From Lewinellaceae bacterium (GTDB lineage Bacteria > Bacteroidota > Bacteroidia > Chitinophagales > Saprospiraceae), in the NCBI GenBank assembly GCA_020636215.1, contig JACJYG010000010.1, positions 375,374 to 439,373 on the forward strand: a stretch of DNA of 64,000 nucleotides, written 5' to 3'. Shown here piece after piece: positions 54,945 to 63,175 of the stretch; position 1 is the stretch's first letter; each line of letters begins with the position of its first letter. A program made the position numbers and the translations under genes. Below the pieces are notes generated by a model that was not told the DNA's origin, did not search any database, and saw only the letters and a program-made list of their open reading frames with translations.

Positions 54945-56282
54945 ATGCGCCTGAAGACGACATACCGGCAAATACTGGCTATTTCCGCACCCATCATGCT
55001 GGGCAGCGCTGCTCAGAACGTCATCGCCCTGAGTGACAGTGTGTTTCTTTATCACCTGAGCCAGGAAGATTTCGCCTCCATCGGCTTTGTCGGGATATTT
55101 TATCTGGTTATTGCCGCCATTGGTTACGGTTTTTCCCGTGGCGGCCAGATCATGATTGCGCGCAGGGCAGGGGAGGGGAACCTCACAGAAGTGGGGCGGA
55201 CTTTCTATTCTATGATCTACTTCGAAGCCGGCCTGGCCTTGGCCATGTTCCTTTTTATGGAATATGGTTGTGCTTATTTTTTCAAGCTGATCGTAGACTC
55301 ACCTATTGTTTACGCCAAAAGCCTGGAATACTTGTCGACCCGTTCCTGGGGCATTTTTTTCAGCTATATCGGTGTATCCATCATCGCATTATATACGGGG
55401 GTGGCCCGGACAAGCTTCATTGTGGTGGACACCATCATCCTGGGTATCGTGAACATAGCACTCGATTATGCGCTGATCTTTGGGAAATGGGGGCTTCCGG
55501 CCATGGGGATTGCCGGCGCGGGCCTGGCCAGCACCATTGCTGAAATAGTAGCGTTTATTGTCTTTGTTGTCTACATCGCTTTTGACCGGAAAGCCAGAGC
55601 TTATCATATTTTCAAATTGCCCCGGGTGGACCTGAAGCTGATCCGGCAGCAATACAGCCTGTCGGCGCCCATCGTAGCACAGGCTTTCGTGGGGCTGGGC
55701 AGTTGGTTCGTGTTCTTTGGTATCGTGGAGAACCTCGGAGAACATGAATTGGCCATCACCAACCTGGTCCGTATAGTGTATCTCGTGTTATCCATCCCCA
55801 CCTGGGGTTTTGCTTCCGGGGTGAATACCATGGTGAGCAACTTTATCGGGCAGCGCAAACGGCAGGCGGTGATCCCTATTATCTGGAAAACGGCCAAGGT
55901 TAGTTTTTTTAGCACGATGCTGCTAACCTTGCCAGTCGTATTGTTTCCTCAACAAATTTTATACCCGCTGCTCGGGTCGGAGGACATGACCCTCATATCG
56001 GATGCCCAGCCGATCTTTTACGTCCTGGCGCTTATTCTGGCTCTTTTTTCTGTTGGAGGGGTATACTTTAATGGCATGGCCGGCACGGGAGCAACTTTCT
56101 ACGGCCTGCTGATGCAGGCTTTTTGCGCCCTGTTCTACCTGGTATACATTTATGTGGAAGTGAACCATACCAATGGAGGCCTACTATGGGCCTGGGCAGC
56201 CGAGATCTTTTATTGGATGGTCATGCTGGCCCTGATCATGTGGTACCTCCATTCACGCAACTGGCATTTGCTGGAGGTGTGA
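54945..56282 (+). CDS. MATE family efflux transporter
   Basis: 445 residues with 12 hydrophobic helices in two similar halves; the first half begins RQILAISAPIMLGSAAQNVIALSDSVF and the second near QYSLSAPIVAQAFVGLG, showing the internal duplication of the MATE (MatE) fold. The LSQEDFASIGFVG and GFSRGGQIMIARRAGEGN regions are typical. These antiporters export cationic compounds using Na+ or H+ gradients; the substrate is unknown. A promoter lies directly before the gene and a 9-bp tandem array follows it. Confidence 0.92.
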   Translation: MRLKTTYRQILAISAPIMLGSAAQNVIALSDSVFLYHLSQEDFASIGFVGIFYLVIAAIGYGFSRGGQIMIARRAGEGNLTEVGRTFYSMIYFEAGLALAMFLFMEYGCAYFFKLIVDSPIVYAKSLEYLSTRSWGIFFSYIGVSIIALYTGVARTSFIVVDTIILGIVNIALDYALIFGKWGLPAMGIAGAGLASTIAEIVAFIVFVVYIAFDRKARAYHIFKLPRVDLKLIRQQYSLSAPIVAQAFVGLGSWFVFFGIVENLGEHELAITNLVRIVYLVLSIPTWGFASGVNTMVSNFIGQRKRQAVIPIIWKTAKVSFFSTMLLTLPVVLFPQQILYPLLGSEDMTLISDAQPIFYVLALILALFSVGGVYFNGMAGTGATFYGLLMQAFCALFYLVYIYVEVNHTNGGLLWAWAAEIFYWMVMLALIMWYLHSRNWHLLEV

Positions 56283-56292
56283 GGGAAGCTTA

Positions 56293-56416
56293 GAAGTTGA
56301 GGAAGTTGAGGAGGTTGAGGAGGTTGAGAGGGTTGAGATAATCCAAGGGCTAAAACTCAACCTCATACAGTGGCGTCCAAGGGCTCTAAACTTTCTCAAC
56401 CCTCTCAACCCTCTTG
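56293..56416. repeat. 9-bp tandem array with complementary units
   Basis: Five 9-bp units (GAAGTTGAG, then GAGGTTGAG, AGGGTTGAG) fill 56293-56337. Complementary units (CTCAACCTC at 56356-56364, CTCAACCCT at 56395-56412) follow. They can form a hairpin between the convergent MATE and T9SS cargo genes, and a copied CCAAGGGCT occurs twice in the spacer. Confidence 0.85.
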
Positions 56417-56420
56417 TAAA

Positions 56421-58088
56421 TCATCGTTTAATAAACTTCACCGAGCGGGCGCTGCCTCCAGCTTCCAGCTTCAGTAAATAAACCCCTGAAGGTAAGGTAG
56501 TTACATCGGTCGTTAGGGTTTGAGCCCCTGCCGGCAGCAAGCCGTATTGCCGACTGTTAACGGCTTCACCCAGGATGTTATAAATCGTCGTGTTCACTGC
56601 TGCGGCTTCCAGCAAAGAGAAGGAAGTGGTAAGCCCTCCGTTGGTAGGGTTGGGAAAGACGGATAAGCGTTCCACCCGGTTTATTTCCTTGGCGTCCACA
56701 AAGATGCTCCCTACGATCTGGAAGAAAAATTCACCAGGAGGGTCGGAGGTCAGGCGTGTCGTGATGTGAACCAGCATTTCGGTTGAATCAGCCGGTAGGC
56801 CGGTAATGGTGGTGGTGACGAATGTCTCATCGGCAGTTGTGGCCACGCAACTACCCGGATAAAGGATAGTATCCGCTTGTTCTGTACAATTCAGATATAG
56901 GTCAGCATAGAAAATGGAGCCAGTAGTAGTTGCGGCGAGCCGCAATTCCAGTTCGGTATTTCCAAGAGTATTGAACGAATACCATACGTCGGAAAATTCC
57001 CCGCCATTCTGGTTAGTCAGGCATTCGGGGTACAGGAAGGTTTCATCATCAAAAGTGCCGTTGACCGTGGTCCCTTCGAAGAAAACTTCTAAGAGGTCAG
57101 CTTGCTCAAATGAAATAACGTAGGCAGATTCTGTTGCCGAGCACAAATCATTTGCCGGTGGAACCGGTGGAACGATCTCCCTGAGGCTAAAGGTGCCTTG
57201 CCCTTGTTCGCCAGAGTAACCACCCAGGCGCAGCAGGTAGGTGTTGCCGGCCTCTACCTCAAAATTGAGCAGCGAGGTATAACCCATACATCCCTGCCCG
57301 TCATCGTTGCAGGAATAAAGGTCCGCATCGGTTACCGGGCAGGAAGCGTTGGGCCCGTATACAGCCAGGCGGCTGTCTAAAGAGGCCGTATTGCAGGTTG
57401 ACCATTCTACAAAACCGCTGAAATCAGGAGTAAAGGAATACCAGATATCCGCATCGGCAGTAATGCTGCCGAAGCCGAAACAGGGGTTGTTGGGATGGTC
57501 GGGGCCATCGGTGATGGCTCCAATAGTGGAAAATGAATAATCTTCCACCAGGCCGATGGGCTCGGCATTTTGACAAAAATCATTGGGAATGGTGGAGATG
57601 ACCTCTTCAATGGTGAAGGTCCCGGAACCGGATTCCCCCGGGCTGCCGTCGCCATATCCGCCTAAACGCAACAGGTAGGTTTCACCCGCCGTCACATCGA
57701 AGGTTACTTCTGAGGTAACGCCACAGGCGCTGCTGCCGTCTTCGCTGCAGGCTAATAAATCTTCGTCTGCCGGTGGACAGGCGCTACCAGGGGTGTATAC
57801 GACGATCTTGGTGTCAAAATCGGCGGTTCCGCAGAGGCTCCATTTGGCAATGCCCGTAAAATCGGGTGTAAAAGTATACCAGATGTCGGCATAGGTGGAA
57901 TCCGGAGTACTGCCGGTTGAGGTGCAGTTGTTGGGGTGAGCCGGGCCATCGGTGTTGGCGCCGATGGTGCTAAAGCTTGTCGTGCCAATATTCACAGCTT
58001 CGGCATCCGCACAATTGTCGTTGGCCGGTTGGGCGTAAAGGCCGAGCGCCAGAACAACGGCAAAAATGGAGAGTAAGCATTTCTTCAT
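56421..58088 (-). CDS. T9SS cargo with two tandem beta-sandwich domains
   Basis: 555 residues. Signal peptide MKKCLLSIFAVVLALGLYAQ is followed by two similar domains of about 140 residues (24-160 and 165-310). Each starts with an ND-C motif (NDNCADAEAV, NDFCQNAEPI), contains ADIWYTFTPDFTG or ADIWYSFTPDFSG, and ends TYLLRLGGYGD or TYLLRLGGYSG, a pre-peptidase C-terminal-like pattern. A third, less similar domain covers 312-465. The last 80 residues are a type A sorting domain (SVFPNPTNGGL to VKFIKR). Probably surface-exposed; no enzymatic domain was seen. Confidence 0.85.
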   Translation of the reverse strand: MKKCLLSIFAVVLALGLYAQPANDNCADAEAVNIGTTSFSTIGANTDGPAHPNNCTSTGSTPDSTYADIWYTFTPDFTGIAKWSLCGTADFDTKIVVYTPGSACPPADEDLLACSEDGSSACGVTSEVTFDVTAGETYLLRLGGYGDGSPGESGSGTFTIEEVISTIPNDFCQNAEPIGLVEDYSFSTIGAITDGPDHPNNPCFGFGSITADADIWYSFTPDFSGFVEWSTCNTASLDSRLAVYGPNASCPVTDADLYSCNDDGQGCMGYTSLLNFEVEAGNTYLLRLGGYSGEQGQGTFSLREIVPPVPPANDLCSATESAYVISFEQADLLEVFFEGTTVNGTFDDETFLYPECLTNQNGGEFSDVWYSFNTLGNTELELRLAATTTGSIFYADLYLNCTEQADTILYPGSCVATTADETFVTTTITGLPADSTEMLVHITTRLTSDPPGEFFFQIVGSIFVDAKEINRVERLSVFPNPTNGGLTTSFSLLEAAAVNTTIYNILGEAVNSRQYGLLPAGAQTLTTDVTTLPSGVYLLKLEAGGSARSVKFIKR

Positions 58089-58124
58089 AACTAGTCCTTG
58101 TTTGAGTGTTTGAAAATTCTCCTA

Positions 58125-58132
58125 CAAAGATA
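58125..58132 (-). promoter_or_regulatory. Candidate -7 box for the 555-residue T9SS cargo
   Basis: Minus-strand TATCTTTG, identical to the purL box, about 36 bp before the ATG. The 58133-58303 region otherwise holds only AT-rich sequence. Confidence 0.45.
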
Positions 58133-58303
58133 TTGGGTTAAGCCATAATGAAAGAAGATTCTTTGGAGATTGTTTCATTATTCGTATTTTCTAAAAAAAT
58201 ATTTTACTCATTCTTTATTTTCTTGAAATTTTAGTTAAAAAGAATGAACGGTAAATATTTTCTTCCGAATCTCGGGCTAGAAACCGGGGTAGTGGGATAC
58301 GCT

Positions 58304-58699
58304 TCAATAAAGCCCCTTCTTGAACTGGTCAATATTACGGCGTTCCTTTTTGGTGGGGCGTCCGGCGCCTTTTTCTCTTTGTTCGGCGGCGGCCTTGCCG
58401 GCAAACCAGGCGTTGTACTTGTTGAGTTCTTCTTGCGGGGTCAGGTCCTCGTAACATTTTTGGGCGAGCGGGGCGCCTACGCGTTTTTCAATTAAATCGA
58501 CTACTTTATACTGAAAGTTAAACCCGTTTTTGCGCACTTCGAGTAGCTCTCCCCTTTGCAGTAAGTAGGAGGCTTTCACCGGGTTTCCATCAATTTTCAC
58601 CTTTCCGCTCTTCACTTCATCGGTGGCCACGGTCCGCGATTTGAAAATGCGGACACTCCACAGCCATTTATCGATCCTGACTTTATCCAGGTCTGCCAT
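58304..58699 (-). CDS. hslR: S4-domain RNA-binding protein, Hsp15-like
   Basis: 131 residues. The S4 RNA-binding fold is at 7-65: VRIDKWLWSVRIFKSRTVATDEVKSGKVKIDG, with VKASYLLQRGELLEV. A basic tail with KKERRNIDQF follows. Hsp15 (HslR) binds stalled 50S subunits carrying nascent chain-tRNA. It lies downstream of PPK2 on the same strand with a 44-bp gap. Good family match; the physiological role here is by analogy. Confidence 0.85.
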   Translation of the reverse strand: MADLDKVRIDKWLWSVRIFKSRTVATDEVKSGKVKIDGNPVKASYLLQRGELLEVRKNGFNFQYKVVDLIEKRVGAPLAQKCYEDLTPQEELNKYNAWFAGKAAAEQREKGAGRPTKKERRNIDQFKKGLY

Positions 58700-58743
58700 A
58701 ATTGTATTGTTGCCTGTTGTTAGTTAACCAATAAGTTTTAACC

Positions 58744-59484
58744 TCATTCTACGGGCAGCGGAGGATATTCCATCTGGAGTTTTTCCAACCTCTCCACCAG
58801 GGTTTTGGCTATGATATAGTCCCGGTACCAACGTTTGTCCACCGGCACAATAGTCCAGGGAATGCTGCTATGGTTAAATGCGTATTCATAGCAACGCATA
58901 TAATCGGCCCAATGTTCCCGTTCTTTCCAGTCACCAGGGTTGTGTTTCCAATGTTTGTCGGGCTCATCAATGCGCTCCTGCAGTTCTTTGGCCTGCTGCT
59001 CGTAGGAGATGTGCAGGTAGAATTTAAAAACAAGCGTATTGTTGTCGAAGGTGAGCAATTCTTCGAAAGCGTTGATGGCCTTCATCCGTTGCTCGGCCCT
59101 TTGATCATCGATCCAGCCGTGCACCCACTGAATGAGGATATCTTCGTAATGGGAGCGGTTGAACAGCTGTATCATACCTTTCTGTGGCGCTTGTTTGTGG
59201 ACCCGCCAAAGAAAATCATGGGCAAATTCTTCTTCTGAAGGTTTTTTGAAGCTGTAGACCTGCACCCCGTAATGATGGCACTGCTCGAATACCTGTTTGG
59301 CGGCGCCATCCTTTCCGGAGCCGTCCATGCCCTGCAGAATAATCAGGGCGCTATGCTTGCGTTCGGCGTACATCACCTGCTGCAATTTCCCCAGGCGGTC
59401 CACCAGGCGTTTGGTTTCGTCTTTGATCTTTTCCTCATCGATGTGCGGAGGAGGAGTGGTAGGTATTTCTGATAATTTGATCAT
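58744..59484 (-). CDS. ppk2: Polyphosphate kinase 2 family protein
   Basis: 246 residues from the ATG at 59484 (MIKLSEIPTTPPP). Walker A is GMDGSGKDGAAK near 55, and the Walker B/lid regions are FNRSHYEDILIQWVHGWID and KFYLHISYEQQAKELQ. PPK2 enzymes phosphorylate nucleotides using polyphosphate. The single-domain size fits class I or III; the class cannot be settled by eye. Two earlier in-frame ATGs (59505, 59526) add no conserved sequence. Confidence 0.88.
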   Translation of the reverse strand: MIKLSEIPTTPPPHIDEEKIKDETKRLVDRLGKLQQVMYAERKHSALIILQGMDGSGKDGAAKQVFEQCHHYGVQVYSFKKPSEEEFAHDFLWRVHKQAPQKGMIQLFNRSHYEDILIQWVHGWIDDQRAEQRMKAINAFEELLTFDNNTLVFKFYLHISYEQQAKELQERIDEPDKHWKHNPGDWKEREHWADYMRCYEYAFNHSSIPWTIVPVDKRWYRDYIIAKTLVERLEKLQMEYPPLPVE

Positions 59485-59608
59485 GGTTTGTATTTTCGTC
59501 AGCATTAACCCAACCAAAATAGGCATTGAATTGGTCCTTGCCCAAAATCCGGGGCAGAAATTTTCTTTTCCCGTTCAGCATCGGATAATTCCCGTTCAGC
59601 AACTCCAG

Positions 59609-59640
59609 TTTGCTCCCTGGGCTCCGGGCCACTATTTTTG
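59609..59640 (+). promoter_or_regulatory. Strong candidate promoter of the cytochrome-lipoprotein cluster
   Basis: TTTG at 59609-59612, 20 bp, then TATTTTTG at 59633-59640: the same -33/-7 pair and spacing as in front of mutS2. The leader would be about 18 nt. Confidence 0.65.
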
Positions 59641-59660
59641 GCCTACAATCTAAAAGTAAT

Positions 59661-60431
59661 ATGCAGCGAAGCACTTTCTGGTTACCGGTTTTAGTTTTTG
59701 GCCTTGGCCTGGCTCTGAGTTTATTCTCCTGTGAACATGCTCCTATGGGGATGGACGAAGACATTACCCCGATAGATACTACGGGAAATAATAATCCGGA
59801 TACAACAGGAACGGATACGACTAATATGGGTACTCCCTGCGATCCTGACGTAGTCTATTTTGAATGGGATATCCTTCCCATTCTACGGTCGAACTGCGCA
59901 TTGAGTGGCTGTCATGATGAAATCACACATGAGGAAGGCGTCATTCTGACCACCTATGCCAAGGTAATGGAAACTGGCGAAGTGAAGGCATTCAACCCCG
60001 GTGGAAGCAAACTATACAGGATGATTACGGATAATGACCCTGAGGACCGCATGCCCCCGGCCCCCAACCAGGCCCTTTCTTCCAGCCAGATCAGCCTGAT
60101 CAATAAGTGGATATTGCAGGGCGCCAAGAACGAAACCTGCGATCCGGATGCTGGTTTGTGTAACACAGAGAATGTAAGTTACGTACAAGATATTCAGCCC
60201 GTCCTTCAGAATAATTGCCGGGGATGCCACAGTGGCAATACCCCTTCGGGCGGCATTTTGCTGGATACGCACGCCAATGTGGCGGCAATTGCCAACAGTG
60301 GCCGTATGTATGGGGCTATTTCCTGGCAAAGTGGTTTTGTAAGGATGCCCTTGGGAGCGGTGAACCCTTTACCCCAATGCACCGTTGACAAGATCAAGGC
60401 CTGGATTGACGCCGGAGCCCCCAATAACTAA
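59661..60431 (+). CDS. Two-domain c-type cytochrome-like lipoprotein
   Basis: 256 residues from the ATG at 59661. Lipobox LFSC is followed by a Thr/Asp/Asn-rich linker. Domain 1 (about 70-150) has a heme-type motif CALSGCH with four residues between the Cys, and a possible Met ligand in DRMPPAP. Domain 2 (about 165-256) has a standard CRGCH and Met in VRMPLGAV. Both end in an INKWILQGA or KAWIDAGAPNN helix. The fold looks like class I cytochrome c, placed on the outer face of a membrane. Heme attachment is predicted, not shown. First gene of a plus-strand cluster. Confidence 0.8.
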   Translation: MQRSTFWLPVLVFGLGLALSLFSCEHAPMGMDEDITPIDTTGNNNPDTTGTDTTNMGTPCDPDVVYFEWDILPILRSNCALSGCHDEITHEEGVILTTYAKVMETGEVKAFNPGGSKLYRMITDNDPEDRMPPAPNQALSSSQISLINKWILQGAKNETCDPDAGLCNTENVSYVQDIQPVLQNNCRGCHSGNTPSGGILLDTHANVAAIANSGRMYGAISWQSGFVRMPLGAVNPLPQCTVDKIKAWIDAGAPNN

Positions 60432-60458
60432 ATTTTGGACAACAAATTGAACCCTGAA

Positions 60459-60830
60459 ATGAAGAGATTTGCTTTTTTCGCAGTATTGCTTTCTTTGGTT
60501 TTGCTGGTAGTTAATGGTTGTTATTATGATGTGGAGGAAGAACTGTACCCTATACAGGAATGCAATACGGATAATGTGACTTACAGTGGTATTGTCGCTC
60601 CAATTATTCAGAATAACTGCCTTCAATGCCATAGTGCCGCGGCTAGCCTCGGCAATGTCGTTCTCGAAGGCTATGATAACCTAAAGGGCTTTGCCGATAG
60701 TGGCCGCCTTCTGGGAGCCGTTAAACATCAGGCGGGCTATTCGCCGATGCCACAGAGCGCTCCTCAATTGGGGGATTGCCTGATTGCCCGGATCGAACAA
60801 TGGATCGATGACGGGGCGCCCAATAACTAA
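60459..60830 (+). CDS. Single-domain c-type cytochrome-like lipoprotein
   Basis: 123 residues from the ATG at 60459; an upstream TTG in frame is disfavoured. The signal ends in VNGC. The rest is one domain closely similar to domain 2 of the preceding gene: VTYSGIVAPIIQNNC, CLQCH heme motif, YSPMPQSAP with the likely axial Met, and the terminal IEQWIDDGAPNN. Probably a duplicate of that domain. Gap to the previous stop is 27 bp. Confidence 0.8.
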   Translation: MKRFAFFAVLLSLVLLVVNGCYYDVEEELYPIQECNTDNVTYSGIVAPIIQNNCLQCHSAAASLGNVVLEGYDNLKGFADSGRLLGAVKHQAGYSPMPQSAPQLGDCLIARIEQWIDDGAPNN

Positions 60831-60876
60831 TGCCCCCTAGCCGTTCTTTTTGGCAAGATATAGAAAACATAATTAT

Positions 60877-61287
60877 ATGAAAAAGTATTTGTTGGCTTTA
60901 GTTTTACTGGTTGCCCTGGGGGCGGGTGTAGGTTATTTTATCTACAACAAGCCATTCCAGGATATGAACAGCGCTAAGGCGGATATCACACTGACTGCCC
61001 CTGAATTGTTCACTGCCTTCGAAAGCGACGAAAATGCCGCCAATGAAAAATACCTGGATAAAGTAGTCCAGGTCAGTGGTACGGTCAAGGAAGTCAGTAC
61101 GGGGGATGATGGGAATATTAGTATCACCCTGGATAGCGGCAGCGAAATGTTCGGCGTGATCTGCCAGCTCGACAATCTGACCGAACAGCCCAGAAAAGAT
61201 TTTAAAGAAGGAGAACAACTTACCCTAAAGGGAGTGTGCACCGGAATGCTGATGGACGTTGTCCTCGTCCGTTGTGTTGTTGTTTAG
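60877..61287 (+). CDS. OB-fold (tRNA_anti-like) membrane-anchored protein
   Basis: 136 residues from the ATG at 60877. One N-terminal hydrophobic helix (about 3-22) anchors or exports it. The body matches the small OB-fold of the tRNA_anti-like family (about 35-136: YLDKVVQVSGTVKEVS, GEQLTLKGVCTGMLMDVVLVRC). Despite the name, such periplasmic forms are not known to bind tRNA. It sits in a cluster with cytochrome-like lipoproteins and YceI. Its stop codon overlaps the left arm of an inverted repeat. Confidence 0.78.
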   Translation: MKKYLLALVLLVALGAGVGYFIYNKPFQDMNSAKADITLTAPELFTAFESDENAANEKYLDKVVQVSGTVKEVSTGDDGNISITLDSGSEMFGVICQLDNLTEQPRKDFKEGEQLTLKGVCTGMLMDVVLVRCVVV

Positions 61288-61408
61288 GGCGCGACGGTAA
61301 GATGGTTTAGAGGGTTTAGAACGTAGTAGTCAAGCATGGGATAAGGTTTAGAATGGTTGAGTTTTCTGCATTCACGCCCGCACAGGAGCCATCAAAACCG
61401 CCCTAAAC
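61282..61408. repeat. GGTTTAGA array bounded by a perfect inverted repeat
   Basis: GTTTAGGGCG at 61282-61291 and CGCCCTAAAC at 61399-61408 are perfectly complementary and flank several GGTTTAGA/GGTTGAG words (61304-61320, 61345-61361). The left arm includes the stop of the OB-fold gene. The 61288-61498 gap holds no gene; nothing further was seen between 61409 and 61498. Confidence 0.7.
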
Positions 61409-61498
61409 CTGCGGGGAGGGTACAAAAGGGAATCGCACCGTAGTTTAAGTATTCAATTCATATAGCATTAAGAACCATTGTAAAACAACTAGATAATT

Positions 61499-62056
61499 AT
61501 GAAAAAGACCTTGTTTCTGGCTGTTATAGCCATCCTGGCAGCTTCTGCTGCCAATGCACAAAAATATTTCACCCGTGAAGGAAAGGTATCTTTCTTTTCC
61601 GATGCTCCGATGGAAAAGATTGAAGCCCTCAATACAAAAGCCACCAGCGTTTGGGATACAGAGAGTGGAAAGATAGAATTTGCTATACTCATTAAGGCTT
61701 TTCAGTTTGAGAAAGCCCTGATGCAGGAGCACTTCAATGAGAACTATATGGAGAGCGACAAATATCCCAAGGCCACTTTTAAAGGCCAGGTGGTGGATAT
61801 GAAGAAGCTCAACCTTAGCAAAGACGGAGAATATCCTGTTACCGTCAAAGGTGAACTGGACATGCACGGTGTTACCAAGAGCATAGAAGCCCCGGGCAAA
61901 ATCATTGTGAAGGGCGGTGCAGTCAAAGCTACGTCCAGCTTTGAGGCCGCTGTTGCGGATTACAATATCGAAATCCCTTCGGTGGTCCGGGAGAAAATTG
62001 CCAAGACGGTGCGCATCGATGTGGATGTTGACTATGCCGAATTGAAAAAACAATAG
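61499..62056 (+). CDS. YceI-family periplasmic lipid-binding protein
   Basis: 185 residues with a cleavable signal (MKKTLFLAVIAILAASAANA). The lipocalin-like YceI body shows FTREGKVSFFSDAPMEKIEA, FQFEKALMQEHFNENYMES, DKYPKATFKGQV, and VKGELDMHGVTKSIEAPGKI. The family binds isoprenoid or amide lipids; in some species it occurs beside cytochromes. The neighbouring cytochrome-like lipoproteins and the DUF5777-like barrel suggest one functional unit. Ends at a very strong hairpin terminator. Confidence 0.88.
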   Translation: MKKTLFLAVIAILAASAANAQKYFTREGKVSFFSDAPMEKIEALNTKATSVWDTESGKIEFAILIKAFQFEKALMQEHFNENYMESDKYPKATFKGQVVDMKKLNLSKDGEYPVTVKGELDMHGVTKSIEAPGKIIVKGGAVKATSSFEAAVADYNIEIPSVVREKIAKTVRIDVDVDYAELKKQ

Positions 62057-62071
62057 GAGTGCGAAGTGCCG

Positions 62072-62116
62072 ACTACAAAGACGTCAAAAGCCAGCTTTTG
62101 GCGTCTTTGTAGTTTA
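62072..62116 (+). terminator. Long intrinsic terminator of yceI
   Basis: A 19-bp stem with one G-T wobble (ACTACAAAGACG at 62072 opposite CGTCTTTGTAGT ending 62113) and a 4-nt loop, followed by TTATTAC. Confidence 0.85.
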
Positions 62117-62166
62117 TTACAACAGCGTTTCGTTTGTTATTTTTTTTTAATAAACCAGCTCAGGAA

Positions 62167-63051
62167 ATGAAAACTTGGTTGACTGTATTAGCTTTTTGCA
62201 TTGTTTCCTTATCTGCCTGGGGGCAGGATGACCTCTTATCCCTTTTGGGGGATGAAGAAGAAGTGACCAACTTCGCTACAGCAAGTTTCAAAACCAATCG
62301 GGTGATCAATTTACATTCTCTGGAAAGTACTTCTGCCGGAGTGATGGATTTCAAGATATCCCACCGCTTTGGAACCCTTAACCGTGGCGCTTATGAGTTG
62401 TTTGGGTTGGACAATGCTACCATGCGCCTGGGCCTGGACTTCGGCATTACAGACCGGCTGACCATTGGCGGCGGGCGAAGTAATTTTGAAAAAACATATG
62501 ACACATTTATTAAATATAAATTTTTGCGACAGAGCTCGGGGAAACGAAATATGCCGGTTACAGCCGCTTTCCTGGCTACTGCTGCAGTGCAAACGCTGAA
62601 ATGGGACAACCCAGACCGCGAGAACTATTTCAGCTCCCGCCTTTATTATACTTATCAACTCATCTTGGGGCGCAAGTTCAGCGAGGGTTTCAGCCTTCAA
62701 CTTTCTCCCACTGTCGTACACCGAAACCTGGTGAAAACCAGTGCGGAATCCAATGATGTCATCGCTGTCGCAGCGGCTGGGCGCATCAAACTGACCAAAC
62801 GTTTGGCAATCAACGCTGAATATATCTATGTGCTGCCTGACCAACTGGCATCGGAGTACGTCAATTCATTCTCCCTTGGCTTTGACATCGAAACCGGAGG
62901 GCATGTTTTCCAACTGCACTTTACGAATTCCACTTCTATGATCGAAAAAGGCTTTATAGCCGAAACCAGAGAAAAGTGGCTGGATGGCGGTATCCATTTC
63001 GGGTTTAATGTCTCCCGGGTCTTTACGGTGGTCAAGCCGAAGATAGAGTAG
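62167..63051 (+). CDS. DUF5777-like beta-barrel outer-membrane protein
   Basis: 294 residues from the ATG at 62167, with AGGAA directly upstream; the longer frame begins at TTG. A signal peptide ends in AWGQ. The rest alternates polar and hydrophobic residues as in a small beta-barrel, with VMDFKISHRFGTLNRG, LGLDFGITDRLTIGGGRS and INAEYIYVLPDQLAS, which fit the DUF5777 family. In Bacteroidota this family is often near YceI and cytochrome-like genes. The function is unknown. The final residues are VVKPKIE rather than a classical aromatic beta-signal. Confidence 0.75.
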   Translation: MKTWLTVLAFCIVSLSAWGQDDLLSLLGDEEEVTNFATASFKTNRVINLHSLESTSAGVMDFKISHRFGTLNRGAYELFGLDNATMRLGLDFGITDRLTIGGGRSNFEKTYDTFIKYKFLRQSSGKRNMPVTAAFLATAAVQTLKWDNPDRENYFSSRLYYTYQLILGRKFSEGFSLQLSPTVVHRNLVKTSAESNDVIAVAAAGRIKLTKRLAINAEYIYVLPDQLASEYVNSFSLGFDIETGGHVFQLHFTNSTSMIEKGFIAETREKWLDGGIHFGFNVSRVFTVVKPKIE

Positions 63052-63054
63052 GCT

Positions 63055-63175
63055 GGAAGTGGGAAGTCGGAAGTCGGAAGTCGGAAGTGGGCCCGACCTC
63101 ATTCTTCGGCCGGGTAAAAAGTGGGACAACTTGTGAGCCATTCACACCATTCAACCATCAACCATTCACCCCATC
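63055..63175. repeat. Composite repeat: 7-bp array, GC-rich 32-mer and CCATTCA array
   Basis: Five 7-bp units (GGAAGTC/GGAAGTG) at 63055-63089 use the same word as 36987-37020. Overlapping it, 63087-63118 matches 8000-8031 at 30 of 32 positions. After a short spacer, 63138-63175 has CCATTCACA, CCATTCAA, CCATCAA and CCATTCACC units. It lies between the DUF5777-like gene and the convergent folA. Confidence 0.85.
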
